A stretch of DNA of 64,000 nt. Source: Cherax quadricarinatus (Eukaryota > Arthropoda > Malacostraca > Decapoda > Parastacidae). The stretch covers positions 1 through 64,000 of the forward strand of contig NW_027196427.1 in NCBI RefSeq assembly GCF_038502225.1, read 5' to 3'. This document shows, piece by piece, positions 52,425-64,000 of the stretch (position 1 is its first letter; every line of letters starts with the position of its first letter). A program made the position numbers and the translations under genes. The notes below the pieces were generated by a model, which was not told the DNA's origin, ran no database searches, and was given only the letters and a program-made list of their open reading frames with translations.

Positions 52425-53079
52425 AAACAACCACTCTGAAAGAATAGAGAAATTCCAAGCGCTTTCGTGACTACTCACATTATCAAGGAACTATGAAAGT
52501 AAAGCATCCAAGGAAGCTATATAAGGGGTCTGGCCAGCACCTCACTATCAGATCCCACAACGGTTAAACACCTGACGCGCGCCGACCCAACTTGGATAGG
52601 TCCTTTGCACAACTCACCCCACAAACTATTCTACCCAAGAAAATTTAAAAATTATTTGTCCAGTGTATTATTAAATTCTTCCCAAATTCTATTAATTATA
52701 AATGGATCTAATTTATATAAACCAAAGGAAATATTCATATTATTGTCAAAACTGCTTTTTATGAAACAAGATTCAATTATATTCCTGTCGACCATGGACT
52801 TGCTTGATACTACTTTCTCAACTTTTTGAAAATCAATTGGATGGTTAAAATCTCTTACATGAATAAATAGAGCATTGGAATCTTGTCCAGTTCTAATGCT
52901 ATATTTATGTTGTTTTAATCTTAGTTCGAGATTTTTACCAGTTTGACCGTAATAAACTTTATTACGGTCAAACTGGTAAAAATCTCGTGAGTAGTCACGA
53001 AAGCGCTTGGAATTTCTCTATTCTTTCAGAGTGGTTGTTTTGCATATTCTGAAATCACCTGTTTACTGTGTGATCTTAT

Positions 53080-53082
<3 letters not shown>
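52422..53082 (-). pseudogene. Penelope-like element 3' part with inverted termini
   Basis: On the minus strand from 52960: YYGQTGKNLELRLKQHKYSI, ALFIHVRDFNHPIDF and SSFDNNMNISFGLYKLDPFI, the GIY-YIG endonuclease and C-terminus of a Penelope-like element (G.TG...R...HK), ending LDK-stop near 52640. The tail 52422-52487 (hammerhead-like GTGAGTAGTCACGAAAGCGC) reappears inverted at 52988-53048. It is 5' truncated exactly at the start of the GIY-YIG part. It belongs to a different family from the 5638 copy. Confidence 0.85.
52927..52987. repeat. 30-bp perfect inverted repeat, 1-nt spacer
   Basis: CGAGATTTTTACCAGTTTGA... and its reverse complement meet at AATAAA-C-TTTATT. It duplicates the first 30 bases of the GIY-YIG coding piece in reverse and joins it to the inverted tail. 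Confidence 0.97.
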
Positions 53083-53135
<53 letters not shown>

Positions 53136-53180
53136 TATACATATATATACATATATATACATATATATACATATATATAC

Positions 53181-53212
<32 letters not shown>
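53083..53212. repeat. (TA)n array 3 with (ATATATATAC)n
   Basis: TA run with six 10-bp ATATATATAC-type units inside. Confidence 0.97.
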
Positions 53213-53214
<2 letters not shown>

Positions 53215-53677
53215 TAGGTAGTAGGTTGGTAGACAGCAACCGCCCAGGGAGGTACTACCGTCCTGCCAAGTGAGTGTAAAACGAAAGCCTGTAATTGTTT
53301 TACATGATGGTAGGATTGCTGGTGCCCTTTTTCTGTCTCATGAACATGCAAGATTTCAGGTACATCTTGCTGCTTCTATTTACACTTAGGTCACACTACA
53401 CATACATGTAAAGCGTATATATACATACCCCTCTGGGTTTTCTTCTATTTTCTTTCTAGTTCTTGTTCTTGTTTATTTTCTCTTATCTCCATGGGGAAGT
53501 GGAACAGAATTCTTCCTCCGTAAGCCATGCGTGTTGTAAGAGGCAACTAAAATGCTGGGAGCAAGGGGCTAGTAACCCCTTCTCCTGTATATATTACTAA
53601 ATTTGAAAAGAGAAACTTTTGTTTTTCCTTTTGGGCCACCCCGCCTTGGTGGGATACGGCCGGTGTGTTGAAAGGAA

Positions 53678-53685
<8 letters not shown>
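53213..53685 (+). mobile_element. TA-bounded ~470-bp repeat element
   Basis: CCTAGGTAGTAGGTTGGTAG at the left; CTCCATGGGGAAGTGGAACA, TCTTCCTCCGTAAGCCATGC and GGGCCACCCCGCCTTGGTGG toward the right, ending AAAGATATATA. The right 200 bp recurs inverted at 58010-58200, also abutting (TA)n. Coding capacity none. Class not determined. Confidence 0.75.

Positions 53686-53760
<75 letters not shown>
53686..53760. repeat. (TA)n array 4
   Basis: A TA run ending at MITE copy 2. Confidence 0.98.
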
Positions 53761-57924
<4,164 letters not shown>

Positions 57925-58008
<84 letters not shown>

Positions 58009-58019
58009 ATATATATATA
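57925..58019. repeat. (TA)n array 6
   Basis: A TA run with one AAAG interruption, the right boundary of the TA-bounded tract. Confidence 0.98.
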
Positions 58020-58204
58020 TCTTCTTTCATCCCACTGAGGCAGGGTGGCCCAAAAAGAAAAACAAAAATTTCTCTTTTTAACTTTAGTAATGTACATAGG
58101 AGAAGGGGTTAATAGCCTCTTGCTCCCGGCATTTTAGTCGTCTCTTACGACCCACATGACTTACGGAGGAATTCTGTTTCACTCCCCCATGGAAAATATA
58201 TATA
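58010..58204 (-). mobile_element. Inverted partial copy of the 53213 repeat element
   Basis: CAGGGTGGCCCAAAAAG, AGAAGGGGTTAATAGCCTCT, CTTACGGAGGAATTCTGTTT and CCCCCATGG match the reverse complement of 53490-53685, starting directly at (TA)n. Confidence 0.85.
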
Positions 58205-59070
58205 AACATATACGCAAAGTAACCACTATGAAAAAACAGTGAAAATCCAAACGCTCACTAAAACACACCACCACTACCACCCCAGTAAAACACCACCACT
58301 GTCTCCTACCCAACACTTCTATCACTGCCTTACCAACACTATTTTACCTCACCACATCTAGAACTACCATCATACCACGACTTCACGATTAATACTTCAT
58401 CATCTCACTTGCACCACACCTCCCCCACGCTACAACACCACCCAATCACCTTCAACAGCACCCTTCACCACTACCAAAACAACATCACCCCTCCACCACC
58501 CTTTACCCATAATTATAAGACAGGGCTCAGTTTTGAAGTGAGCTGAAGCAGGAAAACAACTCTTAGCCTGTAAGACTGATCAGGTAAGAAAAAATCCACA
58601 GCACAATACACTACCACCACAGAATGAATAGAAATTATGGAAATCAGATAAAAGGAAGAAACACAATTTGCAGAGAGGAACTTCATGGACTAGAGTTCTC
58701 ACTACACATTCTCTATCTTCGCCACCAAAACAAATCAAAGTTTAATCGCCCCGATTCTTATATCTGATGCAAGTTAAATTAATTCTACTGTTTCCTCTGC
58801 TTCTGGTGACATTATGCCTGAAAAATCCTGGCATTACCAAATCAAAGATAAATCTGGTAAGGAAGGGTGAGCAAATCCACATTAATGTGTAAGGGATTAA
58901 ATCTCAATAATTCATGTTCAACGCTAAACCCGTGCGGGTCATTCAGTACAAGATCCTCTGTCTGCTGAGCACCAGACGCGCTTCCTATTTGTGCTCAGAT
59001 TAATTTTGTCTTTAAAGTTAAATAATAAGTTGTCTCCTAAAGCTAGGAAAGTGTTGTATGTGTGTGTAAG
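58205..59070. other. ACC-rich low-complexity DNA, then unique-looking DNA
   Basis: 58255-58510 is dense in CACCAC/ACCACC words. The remainder has no supported feature. Confidence 0.6.
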
Positions 59071-60622
59071 TCTGGCTAGCGTAGTCTTGTTGGGTAACTG
59101 ATCTGGCTAGCGTAGTCTTGTTGGGTAACTGATCTGGCTAGCGTAGTCTTGTTGGGTAACTGATCTGGCTAGCGTAGTCTTGTTGGGTAACTGATCTGGC
59201 TAGCGTAGTCTTGTTGGGTAACTGATCTGGCTAGCGTAGTCTTGTTGGGTAAGTGATCTGGCTAGCGTAGTCTTGTTGGGTAACTGATCTGGCTAGCGTA
59301 GTCTTGTTGGGTAACTGATCTGGCTAGCGTAGTCTTGTTGGGTAACTGATCTGGCTAGCGTAGTCTTGTTGGGTAACTGATCTGGCTAGCGTAGTCTTGT
59401 TGGGTAACTGATCTGGCTAGCGTAGTCTTGTTGGGTAACTGATCTGGCTAGCGTAGTCTTGTTGGGTAACTGATCTGGCTAGCGTAGTCTTGTTGGGTAA
59501 CTGATCTGGCTAGCGTAGTCTTGTTGGGTAAGTGATCTGGCTAGCGTAGTCTTGTTGGGTAAGTGATCTGGCTAGCGTAGTCTTGTTGGGTAACTGATCT
59601 GGCTAGCGTAGTCTTGTTGGGTAACTGATCTGGCTAGCGTAGTCTTGTTGGGTAACTGATCTGGCTAGCGTAGTCTTGTTGGGTAACTGATCTGGCTAGC
59701 ATAGTCTTGTTGGGTAACTGATCTGGCTAGCGTAGTCTTGTTGGGTAACTGATCTGGCTAGCGTAGTCTTGTTGGGTAACTGATCTGGCTAGCGTAGTCT
59801 TGTTGGGTAACTGATCTGGCTAGCGTAGTCTTGTTGGGTAACTGATCTGGCTAGCGTAGTCTTGTTGGGTAACTGATCTGGCTAGCGTAGTCTTGTTGGG
59901 TAAGTGATCTGGCTAGCGTAGTCTTGTTGGGTAACTGATCTGGCTAGCGTAGTCTTGTTGGGTAACTGATCTGGCTAGCGTAGTCTTGTTGGGTAACTGA
60001 TCTGGCTAGCGTAGTCTTGTTGGGTAACTGATCTGGCTAGCGTAGTCTTGTTGGGTAACTGATCTGGCTAGCGTAGTCTTGTTGGGTAACTGATCTGGCT
60101 AGCGTAGTCTTGTTGGGTAAGTGATCTGGCTAGCGTAGTCTTGTTGGGTAAGTGATCTGGCTAGCGTAGTCTTGTTGGGTAACTGATCTGGCTAGCGTAG
60201 TCTTGTTGGGTAACTGATCTAGCTAGCGTAGTCTTGTTGGGTAACTGATCTGGCTAGCGTAGTCTTGTTGGGTAACTGATCTGGCTAGCGTAGTCTTGTT
60301 GGGTAACTGATCTGGCTAGCGTAGTCTTGTTGGGTAACTGATCTGGCTAGCGTAGTCTTGTTGGGTAACTGATCTGGCTAGCGTAGTCTTGTTGGGTAAG
60401 TGATCTGGCTAGCGTAGTCTTGTTGGGTAAGTGATCTGGCTAGCGTAGTCTTGTTGGGTAACTGATCTAGCTAGCGTAGTCTTGTTGGGTAACTGATCTG
60501 GCTAGCGTAGTCTTGTTGGGTAACTGATCTAGCTAGCGTAGTCTTGTTGGGTAACTGATCTAGCTAGCGTAGTCTTGTTGGGTAACTGATCTGGCTAGCG
60601 TAGTCTTGTTGGGTAAGTGATC
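59071..60622 (+). repeat. 31-bp satellite, 50 copies
   Basis: Unit TCTGGCTAGCGTAGTCTTGT then TGGGTAACTGA. The main variants are TAAG for TAAC and GATCTAGCT for GATCTGGCT. Positions of the TAAG variant (59250, 59529, 59560, 59901, 60118, 60149, 60397, 60428, 60614) are at whole-unit distances with recurrent 9- and 7-unit steps. Confidence 0.98.
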
Positions 60623-60640
60623 AAGCAAAGACCGTCACTA

Positions 60641-61003
60641 CTGACCACCACCACCACCACCATCACCGCCGCCCCCGCCACCACCACCACAGCCGCCACC
60701 ACCACCGCCGCCACCGCCGCCACCACCACCGCCGCCACCACCGCCGCCACCACCGCCGCCACCACCGCCGCCTCCACCACCTCCGCCACCACCGCCGCCT
60801 CCACCTCCTCCTTCACCACCGCCGCCGCCACCGTCACCACCACCGCCGCCGCCACCACCGCCGCCACCACCACCGCCGACACAGCCACCACCACCGCCGC
60901 CACCACCGCCGCCACCACCACCACCACCGCCGCCACCGCCACCGCCACCACCACCGCCGCCACCACCGCCGCCACCACCGCCGCCACCGCCGCCACCGCC
61001 ACC
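60641..61003 (+). repeat. CCACCG/CCACCA simple-sequence tract
   Basis: About 360 bases of CCACC(A/G)CCG codon-like triplets. The open frames through it (Thr/Ala or Val/Ala runs) are composition artefacts. Confidence 0.95.
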
Positions 61004-62990
61004 ACCAGTAAGACATCAATAGTAAGACATCACCAGTAAGACATCACCAGTAAGACATCACCAGTAAGACACCACCAGTAAGACATCACCAGTAAGACAT
61101 CCCCAGTAAGACATCACCAGTAAGACATCACCAGTAAGACATCACCAGTAAGACATCACCAGTAAGACATCACCAGTAAGACATCACCAGTAAGACATCA
61201 CCAGTAAGACATCACCAGTAAGACATCACCAGTAAGACATCCCCAGTAAGACATCACCAGTAAGACATCACCAGTAAGACATCACCAGTAAGACATCACC
61301 AGTAAGACACCACCAGTAAGACATCACCAGTAAGACATCACCAGTAAGACATCACCAGTAAGACATCACCAGTAAGACATCACCAGTAAGACACCACCAG
61401 TAAGACATCACCAGTAAGACACCACCAGTAAGACATCACCAGTAAGACACCACCAGTAAGACACCACCAGTAAGACACCACCAGTAAGACATCACCAGTA
61501 ACACATCACCAGTAACACATCACCAGTAAGACATCACCAGTAAGACATCACCAGTAAGACACCACCAGTAAGACATCACCAGTAAGACATCACCAGTAAG
61601 ACATCACCAGTAAGACACCACCAGTAAGACATCACCAGTAAGACACCACCATTAAGATATCACCAGTAAGACACCACCAGTAAGACACCACCAGTAAGAC
61701 ACCACCAGTAAGACATCACCAGTAAGACATCACCAGTAAGACATCACCAGTAAGATATCACCAGTAAGACACCACCAGTAAGACATCACCAGTAAGACAC
61801 CACCAGTAAGACATCACCAGTAAGACATCACCAGTAAGACATCAGTAAGACATCACCAGTAAGACATCACCAGTAAAACATCACCAGTAAGACATCACCA
61901 GTAAGACATCACCAGTAAGACACCACCAGTAAGACATCACCAGTAAGACACCACCAGTAAGACATCACCAGTAAGACATCACCAGTAAGACATCACCAGT
62001 AAGACATCACCAGTAAGACACCACCAGTAAGACACCACCAGTAAGACACCACCAGTAAGACACCACCAGTAAGACAACACCAGTAAGACATCACCAGTAA
62101 GACATCACCAGTAAGACATCACCAGTAAGACATCACCAGTAAGACATCACCAGTAAGACAACACCAGTAAGACATCACCAGTAAGACATCACCAGTAAGA
62201 CATCAGTAAGACATCACCAGTAAGACATCACCAGTAAGACATCACCAGTAAGACATCACCAGTAAGACACCACCAGTAAGACATCACCAGTAAGACATCA
62301 CCAGTAAGACATCACCAGTAAGACAACACCAGTAAGACATCACCAGTAAGACATCACCAGTAAGACATCACCAGTAAGACATCACCAGTAAGATATCACC
62401 AGTAAGACACCACCAGTAAGACATCACCAGTAAGACACCACCAGTAAGACATCACCAGTAAGACATCACCAGTAAGACATCACCAGTAAGACATCACCAG
62501 TAAGACATCACCAGTAAGACACCACCAGTAAGACATCACCAGTAAGACACCACCAGTAAGACATCACCAGTAAGACATCACCAGTAAGACATCACCAGTA
62601 AGACATCACCAGTAAGACATCACCAGTAAGACATCACCAGTAAGACATCACCAGTAAGACACCACCAGTAAGACATCACCAGTAAGACATCACCAGTAAG
62701 ACACCACCAGTAAGACATCACCAGTAAGACATCACCAGTAAGACATCACCAGTAAGACATCACCAGTAAGACATCACCAGTAAGACATCACCAGTAAGAC
62801 ATCACCAGTAAGACAACACCAGTAAGACATCACCAGTAAGACATCACCAGTAAGACATCACCAGTAAGACATCACCAGTAAGACATCACCAGTAAGACAC
62901 CACCAGTAAGACATCACCAGTAAGACAACACCAGTAAGACATCACCAGTAAGACATCACCAGTAAGACATCACCAGTAAGACATCACCAC
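61004..62990 (+). repeat. 14-bp satellite, ~142 copies
   Basis: Unit ACCAGTAAGACATC with frequent ACACC, some ACAACACC, ATATC and short-deletion variants. It begins within the CCACCG tract, sharing ACCACCAGT at the join. Confidence 0.98.
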
Positions 62991-64000
62991 TCATATACTG
63001 ACTTGAGGCCACTCCAAGCCTTACAATACCTCGTGACACCCATCATTCATTGGCGGTGCAAGGGACCACCAGACACTAACAACCTAATGACAGTTAGCCA
63101 GGTTGTTACTCACAGTGAAGTACCTATTACTTAGAATAACATCCTACCTATCCACATAGTTAACAACATAAGGGCAGATAATACTATAAAGCACAATAAC
63201 ATTATTTTAGCTATTAATAATTCCATCGGTAATATAATATTAAGTGAATAGGAAAATATATGCATACAATATTAACTTTGGGTTCAAGTAGAGGCCGCAA
63301 CACCAACAAACCTACTGGCTTATACCTGGCAGATCCTTTTCAATCATACTTCTGAGCAATCAACTTTAACATTCCTCAGCTGACTCTAAGTCACTATGAT
63401 CCCAATATATACTCAGGTACTTTCTTCTCAGTGACTAGATAAAGCTCACCGGGTGGGCGACACGTAGTCAGCAAAGGCTCGAATTATATTGCATTTGTGT
63501 CTGCTTGTCGATGATTTACTTTAGAACAATACTGAAATCCCAACCCTCACTTAAAATTTATTAAACTGACATCAGAAGATTAAACAAAGAAGGTAATACT
63601 AGTTGTTAACAATTACAAGAACATGAAGGAACTAAGTTATTAATTTAAAAAAAATGTTGGGTTTTATTACAAGAAGTAAAACGGTTAAAATGAAAAATGG
63701 CAAAATTGCCAATCAAAAGGAATCACAACAACTGCAGGTCGTTCCTGCCTTACACAACTGCAAGACCATTACAAGGTCTTGGATGTGTTGAAAGACAATA
63801 CTTTATATTGTATGTACACTTTGCATATCTCATTGGACAAGTAAATCTATGTACACTATTCGAGCTCTCTCATCATGAACGGTGTTCCGTGCTCTTAGCA
63901 TCTTTCAAGGTGGAGAGACACAGCTAAAATATAATGTAGAAAGATTATTTACTGCTCATAGAAAAAAACAATAAGATACGTAAATTACTAGAAACTCTTC
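62991..64000. other. No gene recognised; LINE-tail relic near 63310-63345
   Basis: CCTACTGGCTTATACCTGGCAGATCCTT resembles the LINE 3' part near 24510-24545 (CCTACTGGCCCATACGAGGCAGGTCCTT). The rest is AT-rich. A 76-codon frame at 63697-63927 has no recognisable domain. Confidence 0.5.

Noticed and set aside
60595..61039. Thr/Ala-rich or Val/Ala-rich proteins
   Set aside because: Translation of the CCACCG simple repeat.

Overview
The window looks like transposon- and satellite-rich nuclear DNA from an arthropod, most likely a decapod crustacean. This is an inference from the mix of repeats: CR1-like LINEs, Penelope-like elements with hammerhead motifs, tRNA-derived SINEs, (TA)n/(CA)n microsatellites and kilobase minisatellites. 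There is no sign of prokaryotic gene organisation. The only candidate host coding sequence I can support is one spliced cadherin-like exon on the minus strand at about 19.0-19.25 kb. Nearly every other open frame is a retroelement or a read-through of a tandem repeat.

Layout. 0-9.1 kb is a nest of broken retroelements: a CR1-like 3' fragment, a plus-strand EN/RT LINE relic, and a minus-strand I/Jockey-like LINE (ORF1, EN and RT pieces) split by a 1.1 kb insert and by a plus-strand Penelope-like element. 9.09-17.73 kb is a young Ty3/Gypsy element with gag, a 1409-codon pol, a tRNA-Leu-type primer site and LTRs that look identical over 287 bp, but whose 5' LTR lacks its first bases. 17.7-22.9 kb holds LINE 5' remains, the cadherin-like exon with a tandemly copied splice-donor end, and AT-rich DNA. 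22.4-33 kb is a degenerate ancient repeat broken up by 14-, 15-, 19-, 26-, 12- and 20-bp tandem arrays, SINEs and LINE tails, plus a 323-bp palindrome carrying two hammerhead ribozyme motifs. 34-43.9 kb is a run of minus-strand CR1-like LINEs, with every junction lying in (CA)n.

43.9-46.3 kb is a 37-bp satellite. 46.3-51.8 kb carries SINEs, LINE and Penelope relics and a hAT-like end. 51.87-58.2 kb is a striking tract in which several unrelated elements (two copies of a 390-bp MITE, Penelope remnants, a decapod-type repeat, and a 957-codon RT element with a restriction-like endonuclease motif) are each bounded by (TA)n. 59.1-63.0 kb is a 31-bp satellite, a CCACCG tract and a 14-bp satellite. 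The last kilobase is unremarkable.

The genes do not form a pathway. What connects the window is insertion preference: LINEs with (CA)n, other elements with (TA)n, and repeated use of Penelope-type ends with hammerhead folds.
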